From NCBI GenBank assembly GCA_025786725.1, contig JAHLTZ010000011.1, positions 620,001 through 684,000 on the forward strand: a stretch of 64,000 nt of DNA. Direction: 5' to 3'. Numbering within the stretch: the first letter of the stretch is position 1; every line of letters begins with the position of its first letter. The DNA is from Syncephalis fuscata. Lineage: Eukaryota; Zoopagomycota; Zoopagomycetes; Zoopagales; Piptocephalidaceae. Under the pieces are notes generated by a model. That model searched no databases, was not told the DNA's origin, and saw only the letters and a list, made by a program, of their open reading frames with translations. The position numbers and the translations under genes are program-made. Shown here one piece after another: positions 12,249 through 24,341 of the stretch.

Positions 12249-13388
12249 ATTATAATAATTATGATTATAATTATCAATAGCAACATTATAAGTGTTATTA
12301 CTAGTACAAGTGTATAAATGTATTAGTGTATTAGTGTATATCTGCATCAATGTTATTATGATGGCTATCAATATGATTATTTCCATATGTGTTTGTTATA
12401 CGTATCTTTTCTGTATACCAGTGTATTAATAGAATGACCAAGGGTCAACCACAAATTTAGATGGATAAGATTGAAATATCAACCATTGTGACTTTGTTAT
12501 CACTATAATAGTCAATGGATTCACGCAACTGCTACACGCCATGAATACAAAAATGGCAGTATCTATTTTCAACAAACATCAAGGTTCTTTTTTTTATTCT
12601 TGTCCATATTCAGACCAAAAAGTAAAAAAAGTTTCTCGCCCATAGTGATGACGGACAATATTATTACCGAACAACAATGATTCAATCGATATGCAACGGT
12701 AAAACTATTAATAAATACACTATTTTACTATACAATAATTACCACTGTATCTCATGACCATGTCGGTCCTTTGTAACGCATAATAGGTAAGCAGAATATT
12801 AATTATAGAGATAAAACGACTGGATACCAGTGATCGTTGGTCATTAGGGCTTACCAATGGTGCATCCACCAATGCTTTATTTGTATCACACTCGTTTCAG
12901 CAGTAACACGATACACGCGTGCGTTGCCAACCTACCTTTATATGTACACTCGCATACATCTGCTACCTGTACACAACAACAGCATTCTACCTGTAGTAGC
13001 CATAATGGCAGTAGAATGGCAATGGCATGGTCCATTGCCGATAATAAACAGTCACGCCGCCTTTTTTATCGTTGCTGTTCGATAGCACTACACTTTTATG
13101 CCATGTCGACTACTATGGCCTATATTACACAATAGCTGTGACAGCATATCAATTCTGACGCACATATTAGCACTTGTATTCGTATTTTGTAAAACACCGA
13201 CTACAAAGGCAGCGTCTAGCATTTCCCTTTTTCCTACCTTTTCTATTCAAAATAATCACACCTTTACTCATATCTATTCGCGTCCATAAATCACGACCTT
13301 AAAGATGATCCTCTGCGTATGCTGATTAATTGATTTGGTGTGGATGGTTGGTTATAGAATAGAACAGAATAAAAATAGTAGAGCAAAG
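12249..13388. other. Intergenic region, no supported gene
   Basis: About 1.1 kb after the DnaJ gene. Open frames near 12840-13290 overlap each other in different phases, have no domain and no good splice sites; I regard them as chance ORFs. Could include the DnaJ 3' UTR. Confidence 0.5.
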
Positions 13389-13529
13389 TTAATAATATCT
13401 ACTTGCAGAATTACCGACGCCGAATTGACCTCCACGTGAATCGCCGCCATATTCAATGGGCATAGTATAATGAGCACACGTGTCTTCAATTCGACTCACA
13501 TGAACCATGTGATGTCCACACCCTGGCAT
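13389..13529 (-). CDS. Possible terminal exon or small ORF
   Basis: A 46-codon minus-strand frame from ATG 13529 to TAA 13389 with compositionally protein-like sequence (GCGHHMVHVSRIEDTC, then MPIEYGGDSRGGQFGVGNS). A splice acceptor (TTTTTATGGATGCCAG) sits right at its start, so it may be the last exon of a longer gene whose upstream exons I could not identify in 13540-14080. No family recognised. Confidence 0.3.
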   Translation of the reverse strand: MPGCGHHMVHVSRIEDTCAHYTMPIEYGGDSRGGQFGVGNSASRYY

Positions 13530-16060
13530 CCATAAAAATAAATAAAATCTCTATTATAATGTATTAGTTAACAACAATGACGCATATCCAAAAAGTCAAA
13601 AGAATGAAATAATAAACGGAAATAGATGTAAAAATAAAAATGATAGAAAACAGACTACCACAAAGGAACGGCACGCATGACGTTGAGTTCGATAGACTTT
13701 GGCATGAACCTGCTCGACCGTGCAGCATCAAGCACTCCTTCCTACATATCGCCGACCGAGATATGAGTAATTGGTGCCATGAATTCCACGCATGTACCCC
13801 TATCGCACCGGCAAATAGCCATAATGCAGGCCATCCGTAGGAGGTCAAACAGCCATAGGCAGGCAAGTAGGCAGGCAGGCAAGCAAGCAAGCCGACCGGT
13901 AAATGGAGAGATAGATGGATAGATGACCACACGGTCTATTACTATCCAATAGCCGTCCATAGTGGGGCCAAGAAACATAGGCATCCTTGTTATCATAGTA
14001 ATAATCAGAATTAGTCCATTTATGGTAATTGCTGGCATCTTCCAAATAGACCACACACCCACACACACAAGCTACCAATCAATCACACGCAATACAAGGT
14101 GATACGGAGAGCGCGGGGAAACGACGCTTGTCCATTAACAAACGAAATATATGTAGGAATGTATGTAGGTACGTATGTGTCTATGTGTGTGTCTATGTGT
14201 GTGTATATGTATATATATGTGTGTGTAGCAGCTGCAAATGCATCCATCACTACGAATAGCAATATGACAGCAATAGTCCTGGTAGCATCGTCATTTAGCA
14301 TCATGCTCTTAATGGACTGTTGTTTTGGCTGTTGCAGCTACGCTCTGTAATGCTCAATCTGACCTCAGTTCCTTTTTTTTTGTTAAATACTAGACCTGTA
14401 CCTTGGATTTCTTACTCGAGTCTACTCGCCACTGCCTTCTCGCTCACTTTTTTTTCTTGTTACTTGGACGTTTAACAACAACACGATATCCATCTTTTTT
14501 TTATTAACCACTTGCTGGCTATTATTTTTCAGTGCTATTATACCTACTGCTATTACTACTGCTACTGCTACTACCGCTACTTCTACTTCCACAGTTACTA
14601 GTTAGTTAGCTATAGTCAGTTTGGGTGGTTTTGCTTTGAACGAATATCTATATTTCTTTTGCTTTTCAGTTTTTTCATTATAATTGTTTTACTGCCATTA
14701 TTTCATTTTAACTACAAATAGTTTGACTCGCTATTGGTGTATTTGTTTAAATAATCAATACGTGTTTACTGTGTAGTGTTAGAGAAGCTACTTTTCGTCC
14801 ATTGATTCTATCTACATCTCTTTCTTTCCATCTCAATCTATTCATATCTACACATAGGTATCGTTGATTTACACTGTCGCCATTCGTCATCAATACGCTA
14901 TTGTCATTGACGATTGGTAGTGGTACTGATATTGATATTCTTTAGCAATTTGACTCTATCCGCTAGCATATATACACGCACGTACGCCTACATTTATCTA
15001 CGCACGCGTCTGTATTTGTCTATCTGTACCTGTCATTCTATTCACATTACAGTATCTATTAATATTTAGTATTAATCTAATTGGCCCTCTTTCTCACCAC
15101 TTACCTTTTCTACTCTTCTCTTTTTTTCATTAGCGGCCAATCGATTATATCAAATTCTATTTGCTGTTACATTTTCATACACAGCCCATTGCCTTCTCCC
15201 ACGATATTCCATATTAGCGTTTCATACTGGTAGTGGTGGTCCGTCCATTGCCGAGCATCCGATAGCAACACAGCCACACCATTAACGCTCGTTCGTTTGT
15301 TCTTCGTTTATTCTTTTTTTAGTCATTGCTGCCATTGCTGCTGTTGTTGTTACTACATTTACTTTTACTTTCACCTTTACCAACTATAATATTACTACTA
15401 CTGGTATTAGTATTAATAGCTTTGTTATTGTAAAGTAACTACTTTTCCTTTATCTCAACGCTTCCTTCTACTCCATCTATCTGCTTCTTGCGGTTTCGTG
15501 GCAATTGTCTGTATCAGAGTGCAATTGTACTCCTTGACTTTTGCTATCCTTTGTACGTACAGTGTGCGTGTTTCTCATTCTCATTAGCATTGTATCAAGC
15601 ATATACTGAGCATTGAGTAACAACTCTGCCAAGCAAGCTCGCTAGCACGAAATAGGCGATAACCACCAACCAACCAACCAATCTCTCTTCTCTCCTTTTC
15701 TTTCCTTTACGTATCGTGCGTGCACGAACTCGAAACAACATTGCACAGTAGAGAACAACAGCCGCAGCACGTTCTCTTAAATACTACACTGGTCTGTCGG
15801 TACATTGCCACGCCGCGCCTTTTCCTTTCCTCTATTTCTCTTTGTCTTATTTTGCAACTGTTTTATTTAGTGTATTGCCTCACTGTCGCGTTATTGTAAC
15901 TATCTACTATCCTTTCTTCTAGTCTTCTATTCTACCTGTGACTGGCATTGATATCAAAACAAGTCTATTGACTTTTAGCAACCATCGCAGCAACTGTCGT
16001 CTTTAACAACAACATCGTCATAACTAGCACAGCAATTCAATTATCATTTCTATTGCCATC
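13530..16060. other. Long low-complexity interval and START-gene leader
   Basis: About 2.5 kb without a supported gene. It contains AGGC/AAGC short repeats at about 13857-13897, a GTGT/TATG-rich stretch at about 14155-14230, and from about 14360 to 16060 a strongly C/T-rich plus strand with many CTA/CTT/CTG runs leading into the START gene ATG. This looks like a long promoter or 5' UTR region. Confidence 0.5.
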
Positions 16061-18544
16061 ATGCCACAGCCATTAAAATCACGGCCTAAAAATATTATTA
16101 CACAAATGCAACCACTCGACACGTCGTCCCATGCTCCAATGGAAGGCTCGTCCGTCCTACCGGGATTGCCGACACCGACCTTCACTGGATCGTCGTCACG
16201 ACATCGACATGCTGAGAAATCCGACGCAGCTTTACAGCTATTAATGTCGCTGTTTGCCGATGATCCTAGTAATTCGGACAGTCACTGGCGACCAGCCGGT
16301 GAACGCAGCGGTGTACGTATTAGTGCACACGACACACTAATGGGATCAGCCGGTACATTGCCAGTCATTCGTGGTGATGGCATTATCGAAGGTGGATTTG
16401 CACCCAGAGAAGTCATGGCGGTTATTAATAGTTTAGGTGCCCGTAAAATATGTAAGATAATAATGATAATTATAGATGAATAGGTCAATGGCTATTTATA
16501 TAATAATGAAACAAATAATTCATTTATACTAATTTGTTTTGTTAACACACCATTTAGGGGATACTCGATTTGACGGTGGTAAACTAGTTCAAATATTCAA
16601 TCCAACTGAATGGCTGGCCCATATTGCACTTAAAGGCACCTTTCCCATGATGAATCGCGATGTTGTTGTTATGACACAGTTTTATCGCGATGAACGCAAT
16701 GGCTTTCTATGTTATTGCTCTACATCAGTGGAGGATTCGCTTGTGCCAATTGACCCGCAAAAAGTACGAGGTCATTTAGGTCTAGCTGGCTGGGTAATCC
16801 GGCCTGATCCCACCTGTATGTATGGTGACCGACTTAAGGTTACCTACATTGTACAGATGGATGTAGGCGGCCAAATGCCTCAATCAATTGCCAAAATGCT
16901 TCAACGTGAATTACCTACGTGTATTAGTGGCATATCGCGCTATTTGCGGCGCTTTTCATTCCCGCCCCACTTTATTCCACAGCTATCGCCACCGAGACGC
17001 CATGCCTTGGCAAAGCCATTGCCAAGTAAGTCACCAAGACGGCCTAGTCGTCGTCCTCGTGGTGGTATACGTATCATTCACGATACATTTGAACATCGAT
17101 TGGCTACCTACGATCTTGCCTATCGTGTTGAATTGAATCCATTTGCTGCAGCTGTTGCAGCTCATGCTGCAGCCATGGGCTCTTCATCATCGATTAATTC
17201 AGTTATGTCGCAACAGCCATCACCACCTTCATCTTCACGTTCATCATTTAGCATAGGATGTGGTAATAACACGTCCTCCAGTACTGAAGTAGTAACTGTT
17301 GAAGTACGTATACCACAGCCACTTTTCCCTCATGGTGTTCAGGTCGATGTACGGCCAGCTGAACGTGTTGCTTGGCAATTGATCGACGAGCGTACCGGAA
17401 AAGTAATTGATGAAGGCGGTGAAGCAAGTGAGGCAGTAGTGGCGGCAGCATGCGAACGACTGGCCCAATTGCCCTTGTTGTCGATGAAGACGACGACGAT
17501 AACGATAAGGGACTTGAAAATGGATTGAAGAATATGTCACTTGATCGTGATAGCCATAGCATTAGAAATGATTGCAGTGAAGAGGATGACTGTTTTGCAT
17601 CATTGCCATCACCAGTACTGCCTGGCCGACTTGTTCCACTCACCACGAGTGACAATATGACAACCGTGCCTACTTGTGCATTTGGCCGCGTTGTGCGACG
17701 ACGACGTGTTTCTAACTCGAGCGAGGATAGCGATGATATTACTGGCGGGCCAAGTCATGGTCTAATGCCACGACGGGCCGGTGTATTTGCCGCTTTACCA
17801 GCTGGTCTACAAACACCTATACTGTCTTATCAGCAGCCGCAAGGATTGCCACGATATCCGCTTTCGTCTAGTCGGTCCTACACCACTGACTCTCCTCTAC
17901 CGCCACCGTTATCAACGACATCATCGGCATCATCTATGGCCAATGGCGCGTCACTAATGCCGTGGGTTGGTCTGTGTGCTACACAGAGTACACCTGCTAC
18001 CATGCAAACACCGGCCACCAATCATCATCACCACCACCAACAACAACAGCAGCAACATTATTCGGCATTGATGCCTGGTACGACAATAAATTCAAATATG
18101 ACAACAGGCCATGGGCCTTATATCTCACAAATGGCTGGTACTTTCCGTCGATCAACGTCGGCCCTTTCGACACCTAGCTCGAATTCACCATTATTGCCAC
18201 CAGCCACGCTGCCACCCATCTACAGTACAGGCAATACTGGTACAGGTGTGGTAGGACAGATTGGTGTACGTGGACTATCACGTAGCAATAGCACTTCGTC
18301 GGCCTGTTCTGTAGCCACTAACGCGAGTGCTTTTAATCACCGCCGATGCATTTCACCGATGCCTGTCGCTGACTGGCAACATGGATACGAAACACGTCAT
18401 CCAGGCCACCGACTTGTCATCTATAACGATGCACGCATCGATGGACGAGCCGTGCAAGTATGTGTGAAGAAACGACCTTCACCTCACAAGCAGCAACGAC
18501 TATTTGGTACGAGTACATCATTAAGCTGGATCCACCGGGATTAA
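16061..18544 (+). CDS. START-domain lipid-binding protein with long disordered tail
   Basis: Predicted START (StAR-related lipid transfer) protein, about 792 residues. Exon 1 16061-16451, intron 16452-16557, exon 2 16558-18544. The START fold spans roughly residues 100-300: DGIIEGGFAPREVMAVI, WDTRFDGGKLVQIF, MMNRDVVVMTQFYRD, VRGHLGLAGWVIRP, VTYIVQMDVGGQMPQSIAKM. After residue 330 come Ser/Pro-rich and acidic stretches and a His/Gln run near 18025-18058. The reading frame changes by -1 near 17460-17475 (CCC run in GGCCCAATTG): the first frame ends at 17528 while the second, already open before that, carries the tail. No slippery heptamer or usable intron is seen, so a missing base is likeliest; adding one makes the total an exact 793 codons. 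The lipid ligand cannot be told. Confidence 0.75.
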
Positions 18545-18780
18545 GTGCCGCGCGTTTCCTATTCCTTTCCTTTCATTTCATTTGTGTGTGTTTTCTAACT
18601 ACAGCTGCTACAACAAAACAATACTTGGTATTAAAATTGTGTTTACTTTATTACTTATTAGCATTAATGCCATTAGTATTATTAAATTTTATTTGTGTTT
18701 TAAATAGAATATCAAACTTATTTGCTGTTAAACAAACTTTATTGCAGCAATGATTGGCAAACATTGACAAAATATGAGGA

Positions 18781-19937
18781 TTAAAGACTAACGTCAGTAT
18801 CTTTTTCAGGTGCGCCAATATGTAGGAAACCATTACCGGGGGCCCAGGCCTTACAGTTTGCTGAACTGTCCATACCAATGCCAAAGTAATGGTTATGACG
18901 AGCAATATCGGGCAATGGAATAATTGAAGCAGAGCAAGTTGGGTCACCTCGATGCTGGCCTTGCTCACAGATGGTGACCTTCATACCATCGGCCGAGTAG
19001 ATCCAAGCCTCAGTATCGTGGAAGTAATAGTTAAGCACTCTTAATGGCAGTCGCGGGATAATATCGTTGTAGTTAATGACGTGTAGCGGTGATGGGAGAT
19101 AGTCGTTGGCTGATTGATCCATTGGCTTGTAAAGTCGCTTGTTAATTAATTTGGAGAAAGCGGCGTTGCCAGATTGTGGTTCACCAAACGTGTAAAGTTC
19201 AAGTTGAACCGATGATATTTCAAGTATATCAAAGTGAAGAGCAGCCAAAGTAACAATTGCTATTAAAGTTTGTTAGTGATTGTTGTTAATAAACTATTGT
19301 TTACAATAATAATGTATATTATTATCCACCTCGTCCCTTTTTTCAACTTACCACCACCCATTGAATGGCCGATAAAAGTAGGTGTGTAGCGTGGATATTG
19401 CCGTACGATATCACGTAGTGCATCAATCAATTCACCCTTAAGACCGTGGTAGCAGTTAACGAAACCAGCGTGGATGCGAACACTTTGATCTTCAATCCAC
19501 TTGACCGGTCGTTGAATTAGAAGCATGTTCTGTGTCCATGACTCAATACTGACGGCACCACGAGAACCAATAATAATACGTCTATCGCGGTCATTTACAG
19601 CAAGGTAGGCATAGGCATTTGTGCGAGAATCGAAGAAATGACGGATGTATCGAGTACCGGCCGTCGCACCTTCACAGTTCTCGCCGCAATCCCATTCACT
19701 AACATCACAGGCGGCAGCAGCAGCGTAACGAACAAATAAGTTCAGCTTATTCATCACTGGCTCCGACACCGACTGGTGATTTCTTTGTGGCTGCAATGGG
19801 TTAGGAACACCCGGCATAGGTACCAGCGAGGCAAGCGATGGGGCAACGAGCCCAGCCAAACAAAAGAAAGAAAGGCTTTTAAGCTTTATACAAATATTAA
19901 ATTAGTTATTAATAAATTACATTTAACTTACCATCAT
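18781..19937 (-). CDS. Secreted class 3 lipase (paralogue 1)
   Basis: Secreted alpha/beta-hydrolase of the fungal class 3 lipase family, expected to cleave acylglycerol esters outside the cell. Exons 19932-19937, 19352-19883 and 18781-19259 give exactly 339 codons (338 residues). Exon 1 is only ATGATG; exon 2 then supplies the signal peptide (LKSLSFFCLAGLVAPSLAS). Catalytic elements: nucleophile Ser in GHSMGG (about residue 178), Asp in NDIIPRLP-like context (YNDIIPRLPL), His in RHNHYFG. Cysteine pair WDCGENCEG near residue 65. Closely related in order and motifs to the lipase at 45966-47200, sharing the phase-1 intron right after GHSxGx. Converges on the START gene with 236 bp between stops. 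Confidence 0.92.
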
Positions 19938-21314
19938 TTGGTGTATTAAAAAGTGTATCAGACAGTGTATTAACAACAAATGGCTATTAGTATATAGAAG
20001 AAAGATAGTCTAGTGTATTAATTAAAAGAGAAATGAGTGATAAAGTGTAGGAATAACAAGTAGCCGTACAATTAGAGCACTTTTATACTGATCGGCTAAG
20101 TATCATAGATCAAATGCCACGCCTTAAAATATTGGTTATATAGAGCATAATGATGTATAACGGCGATAAGCATGCTGATCTTTGCTTAAATGAATGATAG
20201 GCGTCGTCTACAGCATGCAGCAATAGGTTTAGCGTGATGAATAAAGGTAGAGAGTACAGAAATGCACGCTGTTGCACAGCATATTCTCTATAACAGTTAG
20301 TATGAAAATATTTAGCTAAACATTGCACTAGTATAATTTAGTTAATTATAGTCATAATTAATAATTAAATAGTATAGACACTATTCAATGCTATACCAAG
20401 TAGTTTAATAATCGGTGACACTATCCATAATTATAAGAAACTTATGTACTACACAATAGATCTTACATTGGACAGAATAAAGAGCCAATAAAAAAGACAC
20501 ATACTAATCAATGATACAACAATGGTAATGTCGAAAATGGAGCAAAGGCGACCAATAGATCCCATAGACACATTGATTTGTTCCTATTGTCGGCTATAAG
20601 CATGCATGGTTGACTTTGTTGAAGCTACGTATATAGAACAATGCGCACTGCATGTGGGATGTCACCCACGGTCATGCCCACTTCTACAGTACGTATTGTT
20701 AACCCGCCCACTATCCACCTTTTAACTGAGTCTAGTACGAATTAGTTGAGTCGATTTATTTGTAGATGAACTATTAGATTGTAGATAATAAAAGTTGCAA
20801 CCTATTTAGGTGATACACATTTTTACAACTATTTAACTTTTACAACTATTATTTCAATGATGTCATAATGAACAAATAGTAATTACAACTAATTTATAAT
20901 AATTTATAATAATTTATATTGCACGATTTAATTGAATTTATTAATATGATGTTTTAACCAACCAAGTTTAGAAATAATTAAATTATCAATCTACATATCC
21001 ATAATCATTAAACAACTATTTATTGACATGATCAAAAGACACGATAAACCGTATTATAGACATTGATGCTAAAGTAGTGATTGTATAATTGCTCATAGAT
21101 AAGCGGATCATGTGGTAATGGCGCCTTATTACAATATGTCATAGTCCCTGAGTGCGTCATCGTTTTATCTATTGTCGTGCAGGTTCTTTCTTTTCTTTTC
21201 GTCTTTCTATGAAGCTGCCCTTTTATTGCCATCATATAACGCCAAACTAGCGGTTAGCCGGCCTTTAGTGATCTTTAAATTGGCAATTGTTTTTGTTTAT
21301 ACTAAAAAGCAACA
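19938..21314. other. Divergent intergenic region, lipase / recombinase-like gene
   Basis: About 1.4 kb between two divergent genes. The lipase side holds repeated GTGTATTA words (about 19939-20020) and a TATA box; the rest is AT-rich without a supported gene. Confidence 0.5.
20081..20087 (-). promoter_or_regulatory. TATA box of lipase 1
   Basis: TATAAAA on the minus strand, about 145 bp before the lipase ATG (19937). Position and match to the consensus suggest the core promoter; the transcription start is not determined. Confidence 0.45.
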
Positions 21315-24096
21315 ATGCCTACTCATCAAAACTGGTCCACTAACAATAGTATATTTCGCCAGATGGAGCAGATTTGCAATAGTAACACCAACTACATGGA
21401 ACGTATATTACAAGTAGAAGATGACACTATTGGCGTTAACTATCGTCAAGAAGATGCAATGGAGGATACACGACGCGGTCCTAATCCTTCGACATCTTTT
21501 TCAGCTCGCTTAGATCCTAATCAGCAGCGACAATCACGAATGGAAGGCAATGCACCAGCAGACTATGGCCATCCACATAGCCATAACAACAGTGATAGCC
21601 AAGATAATGAAGAAGAAATACACGATAAAAGAAGCGTACATGGTACATCTACCGGTAAACAAACCGGCAATGATGTTCTATTATTAGTGACGGCCTTTAC
21701 AGAAATGTGTAGAACCATTCGATTTCTACGTCAGTCCATGCCACATCAATCGTTAGAGCCACCACCACATTTCTATTACACTGAGAATGAAGCGGCTCGC
21801 CATGTCAATCGACACTCAAATAATGAGATGACATCACCACGTGATGAGTCTACTGCTAATCAGCACCAAAACCATTCAAGCTGGAATGGTAATGAACAAA
21901 GAATCGATCCGATATTAAATAGACGTGCTATTCATTGTGATACTGCTACAGTAGAAGAGGCAGATGTAACTATCCCAAGGAGCCAGCAAGGATCAGATAC
22001 GTCATCGACTTATAAAAGGTCATCAAATAGGTAATGTTAAATGAATGGTAATTAATAAAGAATGCTAATGATAAACATAGCGAAGTGAAGACAGCATTGA
22101 AAGCCTATGATAATACACAAAATACTTCTACACCACATAATTACTATAAGCAACAACAAGATGAAGAAGAAATAGATCTATTTAAAGCAAATAAGGAACA
22201 AGATCCACCAGTCGTGTCATGGAATGCAGATCGGCAAAACGTCCAGCCAATAGTCAATCGAGCAACAAGTGCCACATATAGCATTACTAGTCCTAAAGAT
22301 AGATCTTCGCTTTCGTTATTTACAAGCTATCCAGAACAGCCTACTGACCAAGAGAACAATGAAAATAGATATGAAACAAAGAACGATAATGAAATGTCAA
22401 GCAATTAGACAACGTAACAAGAGATAGACGATCGTCGTTATTAAATGGACGCAATTTATCTACAGGCAGTTTGAAGCAAAAACCAGCCTTTTCTAAGCAA
22501 AACAAACAAGATCGTGTTAATACTGTTGTGGCCCAACCTCATGTATTTAGTGGTACAGCAATTTCAACCAGTTTATTATCTAAAAGCCATTTAGAAAAAG
22601 ACATGAAAGCCAATGCATTAATATTGGCTCGTTTTAAAGGTACTCATTTACCAGGCGATGCAGCTCCTTCGCCAACAATGACTGGAACGGTTAACATGGC
22701 AAATGAGACGGCTCGAGTAGAAGATGAACTACAGGCCGATGCATCTTATTGCGGAACAGATGACTGCAATTACTGTCCACCGAATGAGATGGCGTCTATG
22801 AATTCTGCCTCTGCAACACCAAATATAAATCATCCACCACCATTGCCGGAATTTTTCCAGTCAGCCAGTATGGATTTGAATACATATTTATCGTTAGAGG
22901 AGGAAGGAGAAAGACAAGATGATGAATATGTCGATGAAGACGATGGGACGAGTCAGAACGAAAGAGATGAAAATAGTGTAGAATTGAGCCATCCATCGTT
23001 TTTTGAAGGCAACATAGAGAATCGTCTATCTAGCACTCATCGAAGCTTCCATATGTCCAGTCCCATTATGTCCAGTGTCAATGAGTTGCTAACTATTGTG
23101 TCGCCCAAGCAAACGGCAACCACATTGGTAGACGAAGGGATTGATGATATGATGGCTATGTCGCCTCCTTCGCAGTCAGTATTAATGTCATCACCACGAA
23201 CAAGTGGTATTTATCCTAAAGCTTTCCCGATACTATCAAATGTGTCAGCATTACCCGATAAAGTAGCCTATAATGACCATTATAATGATCATGATGATTA
23301 TAATGATGGACTACGTATCAGTAATTCAATGGCACCGCCAGCCGAAGTGTCTTCACTTATTAGTCTACCAGCAGATATTGCCAATATTTATCATCAGTTA
23401 GGATTCTCAGAAACTTTGGATCCACCGCCTATCACACCACGTATCTTAAGAGCGATACGGACTACTTTGAATCCAGAGCAGAACAACAATGATGCGCGGT
23501 TTTGGGGAATTTGTTTATTGGGCTTCTATGGCATGTTTAGCGTTGATGAACTACCGGATCCAATATTTAGAGATGCTATAGGCAGTCCTTTGCCGATTAG
23601 ATTCAGAAAGAATATAGCTACACTGAATAAGCCAGTGATTGACAATCCAGATTGCAATGAATTGTCGCTGTATTTGGTGTCTTTGCCCGTCAATAAAACA
23701 TCAAAACCGGGCAGTGATCATAATGCATCAGTTCTCTGTCCAAACAAGGCTATTCACGAGTGGCTAAGTATCGAGGAGTGTGGTCCACCTCGACAATTGG
23801 CCCAATACTTATTGGCTGGTGCGATATCGCCCACCAGTAAACAATGGATGGAACAGCGACTACAACAAGCGCTTGAAGAAACTGACCTGGATGAATTCCA
23901 TGATTTTCATTATCGCGAAAATTATCAGCTTGATAGTCTGCGATTTGGCGGTGCCGTTTGTGCCTATGAGGCTGGCGTAAAAGTAGATAATATTCGATTA
24001 GTCGGTGGCTGGAATAATTATAACACTATAGCTAAGTTTGAACTTGACTCGCTGGCCAATAATTTGGCATCGCATGTTAATCGATGCTGCCTATAA
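21315..24096 (+). CDS. Tyrosine-recombinase-like protein, apparently catalytically dead
   Basis: About 910 residues. Exon 1 21315-22030; intron 22031-22080; then 22081-24096, with one -1 frame break near 22392 (AAA run). Adding one base gives an exact 911 codons. The first 600 residues are polar, low-complexity and presumably disordered. The last 250 resemble the catalytic domain of tyrosine recombinases (phage integrase/Crypton type): CLLGFYGMFSVDEL (box I), VNKTSKPG (beta-hairpin Lys region), DSLRFGGAVCAYEAGV (box II), IRLVGGW and YNTIAKF. Several active-site positions look replaced: box I Arg by Ser (23539-23541), the His of HxxR by Asp (23932-23934), the nucleophile Tyr by Phe (24037-24039). 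The box II Arg and the Trp remain. No flanking repeats are seen. I infer a domesticated or decayed recombinase domain; the alignment is by eye. Confidence 0.6.
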
Positions 24097-24341
24097 GCTA
24101 GAATATAGCAATTGATTAATTATAATAAAATTGCGTATAACGAATAATCACTTGGCCATTTAATGTCTATAATAACATGCCAATTATTTTGTTTAAATAT
24201 CATAGTGTACTTGCTTTAATTGATGTGTACTAATTAACAGCAACAAAATACTAATTACTAATAACAATATTACTAGAAAAGATATTGGCAAAATTGGACT
24301 ATTTATTATTTAATCACTAAATGATTGTAGATTATTACAAC

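Noticed and set aside
12837-13289. Overlapping plus-strand ORFs of 63-92 codons
   Set aside because: Several phases open at once, no domain, composition like the surrounding non-coding DNA, no splice support.
13845-14350. Minus- and plus-strand ORFs rich in Leu/Ala/Tyr across short repeats
   Set aside because: Encoded by AGGC and GTGT/TATG repeats, open in several frames; repeat artefacts.
17432-17528. Programmed -1 ribosomal frameshift in the START gene
   Set aside because: No slippery heptamer in the overlap; a missing base in the CCC run is simpler and matches ten other breaks.
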